A DNA stretch of 64,000 bases from JAFGNV01 sp964612485 (GTDB lineage: Bacteria; Chloroflexota; Anaerolineae; 4572-78; J111). Made by a program: the position numbers and the translations under genes. The notes beneath the pieces are model-generated. The model was not told the origin of the DNA. It searched no databases and was given only the letters and a program-made list of their open reading frames with translations. The stretch is from positions 1-64,000 of the forward strand of contig CAZTFF010000005.1 of the NCBI GenBank assembly GCA_964612485.1, in the 5' to 3' direction. Positions 52,091 to 59,696 of the stretch are shown here, piece after piece (the stretch's first letter is position 1; each line of letters starts with the position of its first letter).

Positions 52091-53500
52091 TCACTCACTT
52101 GCTTTTTCTAACGCTTGCAAAATCTTATAGTATCCCGTACAGCGGCATAGATTGCCGGTAATGGCCTGTTTCAATTCGTCGCGGGTGGGGCGATGCCGTT
52201 CATCCAGCAGGGACGCGCCGCTCATAATGAAGCCGGGCGTACAGTAACCGCACTGCACCGCGCCGTTGTCCACAAAAGCCTGCTGCACCGGATGCAGTTT
52301 ATCCGCCTGGCCCAGTCCTTCGATGGTGATGATCTCGCTGCCGTGGGCGCGGGGCGCGGGAACCAGGCAGCTCATCACCGCAATGCCATCGAGCAGCACG
52401 GTACAGGCCCCGCATTCTCCTTCGGCGCAGCCTTCTTTGGTGCCGATCAGGCCGGCGTCTTCTCTGAGCATGCGCAGCAACGTTTTATGGTTGGCCCCGT
52501 GGATTTCCCGGCGCTCACCGTTGATAGTGGTGATGATCGGTTCGTCGTTTTCTTCGGTATGGGTCAGCGTTTCCTGATGCGCGGGGAATCGGCCTTCTGT
52601 TCTGCCCCACAACATCACCGGGCGCGGCGGCAGCGGGTCTCGTTCGGTGCCTTCGCACAGGGCCTCCAGGGCGTGGCGGGTTAGCACGGTGGTCATGTAG
52701 CGCCGGTATTCCGCCGAGCCTCGAATATCGTTGATGGGGGCAATGGTTTGGGCGGCCAGTTCGGCGGCATGGATTCTCACTTCTTTGCGCAAGACCTTGC
52801 CGGTGAGGAACCGTTCGGCATCTTCCGCCCGAACAATGGTGGGGGCCACGCTGCCCAGGGTGATCCTGGCCTGGGTTACGGTATCGGCCAGCATGGTCAG
52901 CACCACGGCCACATTCACCACCGAAATGGCCTGGGCGCGGCGCAGGCCCAATTTCAGAAAGGTGCCGATCTGGTAATTTTCCATGGCTGGAAAGATAATG
53001 TCCACCAGCATTTCATCCGGTTCCAGCGCGGTTTGGCGTACGCCCTGGAAAAATTCTTCAAACGACAGCGTCCGGCTGCCGCGCGCGCTTTGCAGCGTAA
53101 CGCTGGCTCCCATGGCCCACAGCGGGGTGATGGTATCGTTGGCCGGCGAGGCGGTGACCAGGTTGCCGGCAATCGTGCCTCGATTGCGGATTTGGGGCGC
53201 GCCCACTTCCCAACAAGCTTTCACCAGCGGAAAAGCGCGCTGAACGCACAAGTCCGATCCCACCACCTGATTGTGCGTGACCAGCGGTCCGAGATGGATC
53301 TGGTTTGAATCATCCCGGCTGATGGTATCCAAATCAGGAATGGCGGAAATATCAATAACCACCGTTGGCGAGCGCTGGCCGCGTTCTATCTCGATGATCA
53401 AATCGGTGCCGCCGGCGATCAAGCGCGCCTCGTCTTGATGGGTTGCTAAAAGTTGCAGCGCCTCGTCCAGCGTTTGAGGCGTATGGTAAATTTGCCACAT
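52091..53500 (-). CDS. Fused FAD-binding and [2Fe-2S] subunit of a molybdenum hydroxylase
   Basis: A 469-residue fusion. Residues 1-285 are the FAD subunit (LIAGGTDLIIEI, GAPQIRNRGTIAGN). Residues 318-469 are the ferredoxin subunit with CAEGECGACTVLLDG near 355 and the second cluster CGYCTPG and CRCTGYY. The FAD part precedes the FeS part, the reverse of the order in eukaryotic xanthine dehydrogenase. Electrons run from the Mo site via the two FeS clusters to FAD. It is the first gene of the operon (53500 down to 48865). The substrate is not visible. Confidence 0.93.
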   Translation of the reverse strand: MWQIYHTPQTLDEALQLLATHQDEARLIAGGTDLIIEIERGQRSPTVVIDISAIPDLDTISRDDSNQIHLGPLVTHNQVVGSDLCVQRAFPLVKACWEVGAPQIRNRGTIAGNLVTASPANDTITPLWAMGASVTLQSARGSRTLSFEEFFQGVRQTALEPDEMLVDIIFPAMENYQIGTFLKLGLRRAQAISVVNVAVVLTMLADTVTQARITLGSVAPTIVRAEDAERFLTGKVLRKEVRIHAAELAAQTIAPINDIRGSAEYRRYMTTVLTRHALEALCEGTERDPLPPRPVMLWGRTEGRFPAHQETLTHTEENDEPIITTINGERREIHGANHKTLLRMLREDAGLIGTKEGCAEGECGACTVLLDGIAVMSCLVPAPRAHGSEIITIEGLGQADKLHPVQQAFVDNGAVQCGYCTPGFIMSGASLLDERHRPTRDELKQAITGNLCRCTGYYKILQALEKASE

Positions 53501-53528
53501 AGTCTACGTCCCGCTTCAGATTTGATTG

Positions 53529-53556
53529 CAAAAATGCCCCCTGGTGTCAGGGGGCA
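53529..53556 (-). terminator. Terminator before the molybdenum hydroxylase operon
   Basis: The 9-bp perfect stem TGCCCCCTG (53535-53543) pairs with 53548-53556, loop GTGT, followed on the minus strand by TTTTTG. It can end the Tudor-protein transcript or act as an attenuator in the 5' leader of the hydroxylase operon, whose ATG is 29 bp further on. Confidence 0.7.
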
Positions 53557-53686
53557 CGGAATATGTGTTACTGCGAAGCCCCAACATTGGAACAATATTA
53601 TACTTTAAAGAGCCTAACCCCTTTACGTTCAAGATTATAATGCCGACAGGCAGGGGAGTCAATAATAATTTTTAACGCAATGCTAT

Positions 53687-54397
53687 TTATTTGGGCGCCA
53701 ATTTACCGGCAACCAGGCTGGCGGCCAGGGTTTTTGGCCCGGCAGTCACAAAATCAACGGAAAGCAGCGTTTCATCCTCCCCAGGCGTAACCGACACGAT
53801 CACGCCCGGGCCAAAAGTCGTATGCTCGACCTCCATCCCTTCTTTGAAGTCAATTGACGGCGGGGGGGACGATGGCGGTTCGACGGGTTCTGGAATTTGA
53901 TATTGGCGATCTTCCCACAGATCGGCATAGAGGCTGAAATCACGTTCGGTCTGGACCTGTTGGGAGATGCGGCGGGCGATGGCGCGCGCGTTGCTGACCT
54001 GCCGGATGAGTTCGGGTTTTTGGACGCGCGCGGCGGCCCGGCTCAGGGCCATATCAATGGTTCTAAAAGCGGTTTGTGGTTTATCACCAATGTTGACCAC
54101 GATCAGTTCAACCTTGTGTTGGCGGCACAATTCGTCGCGGGCGCGCAGCCGGATTTGCTCTTGTTCTTCCTCTTGCAAACTGAGCCGCTGGCGGCGTTTT
54201 TTAGCCGTTAATCCTTCAAGACGAACTGCTATACCGATGTCTGGATACAACATATCCAGTTTGAGGCGGCGGTTGGTGGCCGGGTTCACCAGCCATTCCG
54301 GCGAAACATTGTATTGGGTGTCAACATCTTCAAAAATGCGGGTGAAAATTTCTCGCCAGGCATTGGCAATCACCCATAGGGGTGGACTTTTTTCCAT
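53687..54397 (-). CDS. Unknown protein with PcrA/UvrD-like C-terminal Tudor domain
   Basis: A 236-residue protein. The C-terminal 55 residues (MEVEHTTFGPGVIVSV and later LSVDFVTAGPKTL) match the Tudor-like domain that ends PcrA/UvrD helicases and contacts RNA polymerase. The N-terminal 150 residues have LKLDMLYPDIGIAVRLEGLT and a basic helix followed by KVELIVVNIG, an order of acidic and beta elements that could be a PD-(D/E)XK-type nuclease core; that is inference. A helical, Arg-rich segment lies between. The ATG at 54397 has GGAGG 11 bases upstream; a longer in-frame reading to 54751 crosses the hairpin region and is not supported. I do not know its function. Confidence 0.7.
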   Translation of the reverse strand: MEKSPPLWVIANAWREIFTRIFEDVDTQYNVSPEWLVNPATNRRLKLDMLYPDIGIAVRLEGLTAKKRRQRLSLQEEEQEQIRLRARDELCRQHKVELIVVNIGDKPQTAFRTIDMALSRAAARVQKPELIRQVSNARAIARRISQQVQTERDFSLYADLWEDRQYQIPEPVEPPSSPPPSIDFKEGMEVEHTTFGPGVIVSVTPGEDETLLSVDFVTAGPKTLAASLVAGKLAPK

Positions 54398-54610
54398 TCT
54401 GGGGATATCCTCCAGCAAAAAACTGATCAATAGTAGGAGAGCAATGTTGCAACTGTACTCCCCGCCTGTCATTATCATAGCACACACGTTCTTGGCAGGC
54501 AAAACAGTGCTATACGACAAATTGCTTAGGCCATGCGGCGCAGTGAAGTTGCCATAAATCATCGCCTCTTGGCCGATGCCAAACGTCGGTTTTTGCAGTA
54601 TACTGTTATC

Positions 54611-54703
54611 GATAAATCGCGAGACACTTCTCGCGCATCTCCTTCCTTCTTTCTTGCCCAGGGGTTGGACGTTCCCACCAACCCCTGGGCAAAATCTTTT
54701 TTT
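54611..54703 (+). ncRNA. Candidate small RNA ending in a strong terminator
   Basis: A TATACT box (54599-54604, poor -35) predicts a start near 54611. The transcript would contain CGCGAG-ACACTT-CTCGCG, a single-stranded pyrimidine run (TCTCCTTCCTTCTTTCTT) that is complementary to Shine-Dalgarno sequences, and a 13-bp perfect terminator stem. No plus-strand gene precedes the terminator for more than 5 kb, which is the main reason to suspect an RNA gene. Confidence 0.35.
54656..54703 (+). terminator. Orphan intrinsic terminator on the plus strand
   Basis: GCCCAGGGGTTGG (54656-54668) pairs perfectly with 54678-54690 over a 9-base loop and is followed by AAAATCTTTTTTT. The neighbouring upstream gene is on the other strand. 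Confidence 0.75.
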
Positions 54704-54744
54704 AAAGCCTTTCGCCGCCTCTCTGTATCTTTTCCATCTTTTCA

Positions 54745-54773
54745 TTGACACGCCTCCGGCCTCGTGATATTAT
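54745..54773 (+). promoter_or_regulatory. Promoter of the glycoside-hydrolase-like gene
   Basis: TTGACA (54745-54750), 17 bp, TATTAT (54768-54773). The predicted start near 54780 gives a leader of about 160 nt. Confidence 0.7.
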
Positions 54774-54815
54774 TGATCTGAAAGTACCTTCTCAATAATC
54801 TGGGGTAGAGTTGGT

Positions 54816-54851
54816 TGAGCTTGTCGAAATCAACGGTCTTCGACAGGCTCA
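54816..54851. repeat. TGAGCTTGTCGAA palindromic repeat
   Basis: TGAGCTTGTCGAA (54816-54828) is inverted at 54839-54851 with one mismatch. The same words (TTGAGCTTGTCGAA / TTCGACAGGCTCA) are a familiar short repeat in many bacterial genomes. It lies in the 5' leader of the downstream gene. Confidence 0.75.
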
Positions 54852-54938
54852 GACCTCGTTCCCCCGAAATATTGAGAAGATACATCTGAAATGTTAAAAA
54901 CCGGCAGCGCCTATAACCTTTCAAAGGGGGACCTTACG

Positions 54939-56423
54939 ATGATTTTCAATCAAAAATACCACCGGTTCGACACGTTTTACAACCATAAATTTGGGTTTCA
55001 CATTACCGGCCCGCGTCAGGATGCGTTTGAGGCGGTGTTTCGGCTCAAACCCAAGGTGGTAAAAACGCTTGATTTCAGCGTTGAGGTAATGAAGCAAATT
55101 CGAGAGCAAATCCCCGATGTTTTTTTGATTGGCCGTTTGTTTGTGCATCCGCAAGATTTTGGGCAGTTAAGCGGCGGCACCGCGCAGGATGCCAAAAAAC
55201 GCGGCCTGGAAATGGCCGAACGGATTTTGCGAGAGGAAGTCAACCGTGATATTCACCATATTAACGGCCGGCCCATTTTTCACGCCTGGGAGTCGCTCAA
55301 CGAGGTCTTCCCGGAATGGGAAAATGCCGAAATTCAGAAACTTTATGAAGAATACCAAATTGCGTTTGGCGAAAAAATGCTTTCAGCCGGCTTTGAGCCG
55401 GTGGCTTTTAATTTTGGTCAGGGTAACGGCCGGGGGCAGCAGTGGTTGGAGTTGTATCCCGGCACGTTGGAACTATACAAATATTTGGGTTTTCACGAGT
55501 ACGACTGGCCGGAAATGGATCGACTGCACAATGTGGGCTTGAACGGCCCCGGCGAGCCGGAAAATCTGGTCCCCGGCGTGGGAGAGGGACGCGGCAACGA
55601 CGGTATGTGGCGCGCGCTGCGGTACCGGCGGGTGATGAATGAGGGTATTCGCCAGAAATATGGCGACAAGCACACGCTGATCATCACCGAATGTGGGATG
55701 ACCCAAGGAGTATGGGGCGGCGAAGATATTGGCCCCTGGGCCAAAGAAGTGACCGTGCCGGCCAATATCCCCGGCGGCGTGGTTGAATCACCGCTTCCGC
55801 TGGAAGATTACTGGCAGAGCATGCTCTGGTACAACAGCGAATTGATGAAGGATGATTACATGATGGGCGCGTGCCTGTTTGTGACCGGAGCCGCCGGTTT
55901 GCCGCGCTGGGAAACGTTTGAGCATTTGGGGCCGTTTCTGGATAGATTGGCCGCCTTTCAGAAAGAAGTGAGCCTGGATGCGCCGGTTGAGGCCGCGTCT
56001 GCTCCCTCGCCGCCGGTGACAGAAACGAAAGCCAGACCCGCTACGGTTGATGCGACTCCACCAGGCACAAGTTTTGATACACCGGAGACTGAATCTACGG
56101 TTGATGCTTCGGTTGAAGTTGAACCACCCTCTGAATCCCAGCCGGAGCCGGCGGCTTCAACCTGGCAGGTTGATATCCAACGCGGAGCAGGCTTGGCCTT
56201 ATTGGTGGGCGATATTGGCGTGGCCAATGAAACCGTCACCATTACGTTGCCCAGTGGCCGGGTTGAGCGCGTGACCAGCGGCAGCAAGGCCGAACACGGG
56301 AAAGGCGGGTTTGAGATTTACGCTCACGAGCAGGGAACGTACACAGTGGAGTTTTTGGATCAAACGTTTGAGATTGAAATGAGCGGGCAGTTCACTAAAG
56401 CGGTCTTTTCTCAACCGGCGTAA
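54939..56423 (+). CDS. Glycoside-hydrolase-like TIM-barrel protein with C-terminal beta domain
   Basis: A 494-residue cytoplasmic-looking protein (no signal peptide). Residues 10-355 appear to be a TIM barrel. FHAWESLNEVFPEW has the Asn-Glu pair typical of the acid/base in clan GH-A, and IITECGM has the Glu expected for the nucleophile. Between them lie GFHEYDWPEM and FNFGQGNG. Residues 365-425 are a Pro/Ser/Glu-rich linker and 426-494 a small beta-rich domain. The substrate is unknown. The ATG at 54939 has AAGGGGG nine bases before it; an ATG at 54891 gives 16 more residues without a ribosome binding site. Its 3' end overlaps the convergent acetyltransferase gene by 29 bp. Confidence 0.7.
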   Translation: MIFNQKYHRFDTFYNHKFGFHITGPRQDAFEAVFRLKPKVVKTLDFSVEVMKQIREQIPDVFLIGRLFVHPQDFGQLSGGTAQDAKKRGLEMAERILREEVNRDIHHINGRPIFHAWESLNEVFPEWENAEIQKLYEEYQIAFGEKMLSAGFEPVAFNFGQGNGRGQQWLELYPGTLELYKYLGFHEYDWPEMDRLHNVGLNGPGEPENLVPGVGEGRGNDGMWRALRYRRVMNEGIRQKYGDKHTLIITECGMTQGVWGGEDIGPWAKEVTVPANIPGGVVESPLPLEDYWQSMLWYNSELMKDDYMMGACLFVTGAAGLPRWETFEHLGPFLDRLAAFQKEVSLDAPVEAASAPSPPVTETKARPATVDATPPGTSFDTPETESTVDASVEVEPPSESQPEPAASTWQVDIQRGAGLALLVGDIGVANETVTITLPSGRVERVTSGSKAEHGKGGFEIYAHEQGTYTVEFLDQTFEIEMSGQFTKAVFSQPA

Positions 56424-56949
56424 GTGGGGGCGCTGCCTTTTCAACCCGCCACGATTGCGCGTCTGTGGACTCTTCATAAATGTGCATTCCTACTTTTTCC
56501 AGCACCCGCTGCGATGCAATATTTGTTCGCAGCACCTTTCGGGCTACCACGGCCCGGCAAGCCTCAGCTTCAAAAGCCCAGGACACCAAGGCATGCACGG
56601 CTTCGCTCATATAGCCCCGGTTACGAAAAGCCGGATCGATGCCGTAACCGATTTCTGCCTCACCCTTTTGATCGGGAATGCCTTTGAAACCGGCCAGCCC
56701 GGCCCCACACCGAATTTCCGGTACCGCCAATAACCAGTAGGTATACCACGGATGATCTGGCCGCCTGGCCCGGCGCATTTTGCCGATCTTGGTGGAAATG
56801 GCTCGCAGCGCCGCCGGGTCTTGCGTGGTGTTTGGGGTAAGCGCAAGTTCCAATTCTTGTTCCAACTCGTGGGGACTGATCAGAAAAAAGTCCAATTGTT
56901 CCAGGGAGAGAGCCATCAAGCGGAGACGTTTGGTTTTAAGTTGGAGCAT
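56395..56949 (-). CDS. GNAT-family acetyltransferase (RimJ/RimL-like)
   Basis: A 184-residue GNAT protein. It starts LKTKRLRLMALS, a typical RimJ/RimL opening, and has the acetyl-CoA segment IGYGIDPAFRNRGYMSEAV and NIASQRVLEKVGM. Such enzymes acetylate protein N-termini, antibiotics or small amines; the substrate cannot be told. Its start overlaps the EamA transporter stop by 14 bp, so the two are translationally coupled, and an exporter-plus-acetyltransferase pair could handle the same small molecule. The 3' end overlaps the convergent hydrolase-like gene. Confidence 0.9.
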   Translation of the reverse strand: MLQLKTKRLRLMALSLEQLDFFLISPHELEQELELALTPNTTQDPAALRAISTKIGKMRRARRPDHPWYTYWLLAVPEIRCGAGLAGFKGIPDQKGEAEIGYGIDPAFRNRGYMSEAVHALVSWAFEAEACRAVVARKVLRTNIASQRVLEKVGMHIYEESTDAQSWRVEKAAPPLTPVEKRPL

Positions 56950-57862
56950 GAGCGGCCTCTTTTTTGAAGATATGCCTGGATTCGGCTACCAGCATCCCGG
57001 CCAAAATGAGCGTGCCGCCAATGAGAATGCGCGTGGTAAGTGTTTCTCCCACCCACCAGCCGGCCAGGGCCGCAAACACCGGCTCCAGCGCCGCAATCAA
57101 CGCCAATCGGGTGGGTGAGACCAGCCGGGCCACCCACGTTTCCACGCTGGTTCCCAGGCCGATCACAATCACGCCGGTGCTGAGAACGGCCAGCCACAAC
57201 GCCGCCGACGTGAGCGGCAGGGCCAGCGGTTCAGTTGAAAACAGCCAGCCGATGCCGCTGAGGAGCGCCGTGACACCCACGTGCAGCGTGGAAAAAAGCA
57301 GCACATTCAAGCGGGGCGAGTAGTTAGCCAGGGCAATCAAATACAACGCCCAGCCCACCCCGCTAACGCCTACCCAAAAATCCCCGTGCGACAGGGTGAG
57401 ATTCCCCAACTCGCCTTCAAAAGATAGCAGGTAAAGGCCGCCAAAGGCCAAAATTACGCCGGTAATGGCCGTCCAACTGGGCACACGGCGCAGCAGCAGC
57501 GCCGAAAAGATCGGCACATACACCAGGTTAGTGCCGGTCAAAAATCCGGCCTTGCTGGCGGTGGTAAATTGAATGCCGTACGCCTGGGTTCCATACGACA
57601 CAAACAGCAGCGCCCCGGTGACAAGCGACGGTATCAGATAGCGCCGGTTGACGTTTCTCCAATCACGGCCCACCAGCAGCGCCAGGGTGAGGGTTCCCAG
57701 GGTCATTCGAAACGTGTTGTAGGCAAACGGGCCAACCACATCCAGAGCCGCTTTGCTGAAGACAAAGGTGATCCCCCAGAAAAATACAATCACCACAAAG
57801 GTGATTTCGGCAATCAGGGTATGATATTTGCGCCACCGGGGATGGGCGGTTGAACGATCCAT
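56936..57862 (-). CDS. EamA (DMT) family transporter
   Basis: A 308-residue, ten-helix protein made of two EamA repeats. The first begins AEITFVVIVFFWGITFVFSKAA, and the second ends in the typical LEPVFAALAGWWVGETLTTRILIGG. Members export amino acids, metabolites or nucleotide sugars. The second repeat ends with a short basic tail. It lies 21 bp downstream of the peptide-binding lipoprotein gene and overlaps the acetyltransferase gene, so all of these could be transcribed from the cysS side. The ATG at 57862 lacks a strong Shine-Dalgarno sequence. Confidence 0.92.
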   Translation of the reverse strand: MDRSTAHPRWRKYHTLIAEITFVVIVFFWGITFVFSKAALDVVGPFAYNTFRMTLGTLTLALLVGRDWRNVNRRYLIPSLVTGALLFVSYGTQAYGIQFTTASKAGFLTGTNLVYVPIFSALLLRRVPSWTAITGVILAFGGLYLLSFEGELGNLTLSHGDFWVGVSGVGWALYLIALANYSPRLNVLLFSTLHVGVTALLSGIGWLFSTEPLALPLTSAALWLAVLSTGVIVIGLGTSVETWVARLVSPTRLALIAALEPVFAALAGWWVGETLTTRILIGGTLILAGMLVAESRHIFKKEAAHAPT

Positions 57863-57883
57863 AAGGCGTTTACGGTCCCTTCA

Positions 57884-59629
57884 TCAACGTAAAAGATGCC
57901 ATCGAGTTGCGTTCCAGGTAAAGGACGCAAATGGACCGGGTTCAAGCCCGTGGAGGCTGCCTGCGACCCACAACTGCCGGTGGGGGGTCAACAAAAAATC
58001 AACCGGACGGTCTTTAGCCAGAATTTGTTGGACTTCGGTGTAAAAGTTGGTCCGCTCCTGCTGCCGACATCCCGCGACGGTCACGCCTGCCTCCAGCAGC
58101 GCATCAACCTGCGGATTGTTGTAGGAGGTGAAATTCAAGCCCATGCCTTCCTCATTTTCGGTGGAATGCCAGAACATTCGTTGGTCGGGATCAGGCAGAA
58201 GAGGCCAGCTAAAAATGGCCAGGGTGAAATCGTGGGTGAACAGATCGTCCACCACGCTGTCAAAGGGCACGCTTTCGGCGCGGACAAACAGGCCCAGATC
58301 GCGGTAGTAGCTGCTGACCAGCCAGCCCAAGTTCTGGTGCAGCGAATTTTTGCCGTTCAGCCGGATGCCCAGTTCCAGGCGCTGGCCGTTGCGGTCCAGC
58401 CAGCCGTCGCCATCGGTATCACGTAAGCCTGCATCGGCCAACAATTGACGCGCTGTGTCTGGCTGGTAATCGGGCGGGGATAGAGATGTGTTGGCGGCCC
58501 AATGGGGGGGCAAAAGCGAGCCGGCCAGCAGGTGTCCCTCATCTGCCAAAATCTCGGTCAAAATAGACTCTCGATCAAGTGCCAGGAGCAGCGCGTCTCT
58601 GGTTTCGGGCGCCAGCGGGGTGTCGTTACGCGGATCGTAATTGATGGCCAGGTAGGTGACTTGGGGGGCGGGATAATTGTGAATTGTGAATTGTGAATTA
58701 CTAATTTCTAATGATGAATCAGGCCGTAAAAATTCTCTATTCATCATGGATGGCTGAATCGGACCGATGGTATCAAATTGGCCTTCGGAGAGGGCGATAG
58801 CGATCTCGTCTTCGGGTAGAAAACGGATTGTGAGACCATCCAGGTAGGGGGGCGAGCCGTGATAGTGGGGGTTTTGAATCAGGGTGAGGGCGCTCTTATC
58901 TGCGGACAGCTCCGAGACGATAAACGGGCCGCTGCCGCCGGGAATGGTGGCAGTGATTTCTGAAGCGGGTAAGAGCGGCAGTTGGGCCAGGGTGGTTAGG
59001 GCAGCGCAGTCAATGGTCAGAAAGGTAAAAATCAGAGTGTTATCATTACGCGCGCCAATATCGCTAAAGGCCCGCAGGGCGGGATGTTGGGTGGCTTCCA
59101 GACTCTCTGCCACAGCAGCGGCGGTGAGCGGTGTGCCGTCGCTCCAGGAGAGGTTGGAGGGCAGCCGGAAGATCACTTGCCGTCCATTGTCGGTGTATTC
59201 CCAGCTTTCGGCCAGCCCTGGTTGGAGTGCGGCGGTTTGGGGATTAATCCGCAGCAGGGTATCAAACAGTAAGGGTATCAGCTCGCGCAGCGCCGGGCTG
59301 TTATCGGTGATGGGATTGAGGTTTTTGACTCGCCCCACGACGCCCAACACGGCCGTACCGCCTTGTTGCGGCGCAGGTGTGGGCGAGGGCGTTGGTGTTG
59401 GTGTGAGGGTGGGGGGTATTTCGACGGTTGGGATCGGTGTGGGTGTGTTTGGAGACACAGGCGTGTTGGACGTTATTTCTGACGTGGCCGTTACAGTTTC
59501 CGGTCTGGGCGAGACGGGTTTGTTGGCGGGTATAGGTTCGGATTGACAGGCCACTAAGACAAGTGTGGGCAGAAGAATTATTCCAAGCTGGCCAAAGAAA
59601 ACGCGGAAATTCGCAGAGAAAAAAATCAT
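57884..59629 (-). CDS. Family 5 solute-binding lipoprotein (oligopeptide/nickel type)
   Basis: A 581-residue lipoprotein. The signal peptide ends in the lipobox LVLVACQ, then comes a Pro/Thr-rich linker (PTPSPTPAPQQGG). The SBP_bac_5 domain follows: LIPLLFDTLLRINPQT, LAESWEYTDNGRQVIFRLPSNLSWSDGTPL, and FNFTSYNNPQVDALL-like NFTSYNNPQVDALLEAG. Such proteins bring peptides, nickel or opines to an ABC permease; none is encoded here. A longer frame reaches ATG 59722 inside cysS, but its 31 extra residues come from a repeat (59600-59690) and would make the n-region too long, so I prefer ATG 59629. A second repeat (58674-58711) inserts Ser/Asn-rich residues in the middle. Confidence 0.85.
   Translation of the reverse strand: MIFFSANFRVFFGQLGIILLPTLVLVACQSEPIPANKPVSPRPETVTATSEITSNTPVSPNTPTPIPTVEIPPTLTPTPTPSPTPAPQQGGTAVLGVVGRVKNLNPITDNSPALRELIPLLFDTLLRINPQTAALQPGLAESWEYTDNGRQVIFRLPSNLSWSDGTPLTAAAVAESLEATQHPALRAFSDIGARNDNTLIFTFLTIDCAALTTLAQLPLLPASEITATIPGGSGPFIVSELSADKSALTLIQNPHYHGSPPYLDGLTIRFLPEDEIAIALSEGQFDTIGPIQPSMMNREFLRPDSSLEISNSQFTIHNYPAPQVTYLAINYDPRNDTPLAPETRDALLLALDRESILTEILADEGHLLAGSLLPPHWAANTSLSPPDYQPDTARQLLADAGLRDTDGDGWLDRNGQRLELGIRLNGKNSLHQNLGWLVSSYYRDLGLFVRAESVPFDSVVDDLFTHDFTLAIFSWPLLPDPDQRMFWHSTENEEGMGLNFTSYNNPQVDALLEAGVTVAGCRQQERTNFYTEVQQILAKDRPVDFLLTPHRQLWVAGSLHGLEPGPFASFTWNATRWHLLR
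58674..58711. repeat. GAATTGTGAATT repeat inside the binding-protein gene
   Basis: ATAATTGTGAATTGTGAATT units identical to those at 63760-63800 lie in frame and encode about 12 residues around SNSQFTIHN. Confidence 0.75.
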
Positions 59630-59690
59630 CCATTTCTCTGCGAATCTCTGTGAGTTTTCCGTGTTTCTCTGTGTTCCTGCTTTTTCCCGG
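59600..59690. repeat. CTCTGTG/GCAGAGA repeat at the start of the binding-protein gene
   Basis: Units such as TTCGCAGAGAAA, CTCTGCGAATCTCTGTGAG and GTTTCTCTGTGTTCC recur; the same TCTCTGTGTTCCT word is at positions 5-17 of the window. The element spans the 5' end of the binding-protein gene and the gap after cysS. Confidence 0.65.
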
Positions 59691-59696
59691 TGTTGG

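Larger units (their letters stand above)
54398..54938. other. Intergenic region with small-RNA candidate, promoter and repeat
   Basis: No protein gene is convincing. The region holds a plus-strand hairpin terminator (54656-54703) with a pyrimidine-rich candidate RNA before it, a near-consensus promoter (54745-54773) for the next gene, and the GAGCTTGTCGAA palindromic repeat (54816-54851) in that gene's leader. Confidence 0.6.

Noticed and set aside
48865..53500. Aerobic CO dehydrogenase
   Set aside because: The gene set is similar, but the active-site loop with the Cys motif of CoxL is not seen in the large subunit.
54398..54751. 118-codon upstream extension of the Tudor-domain protein
   Set aside because: It crosses the strong hairpin and pyrimidine-rich region; GGAGG before ATG 54397 defines a better start.
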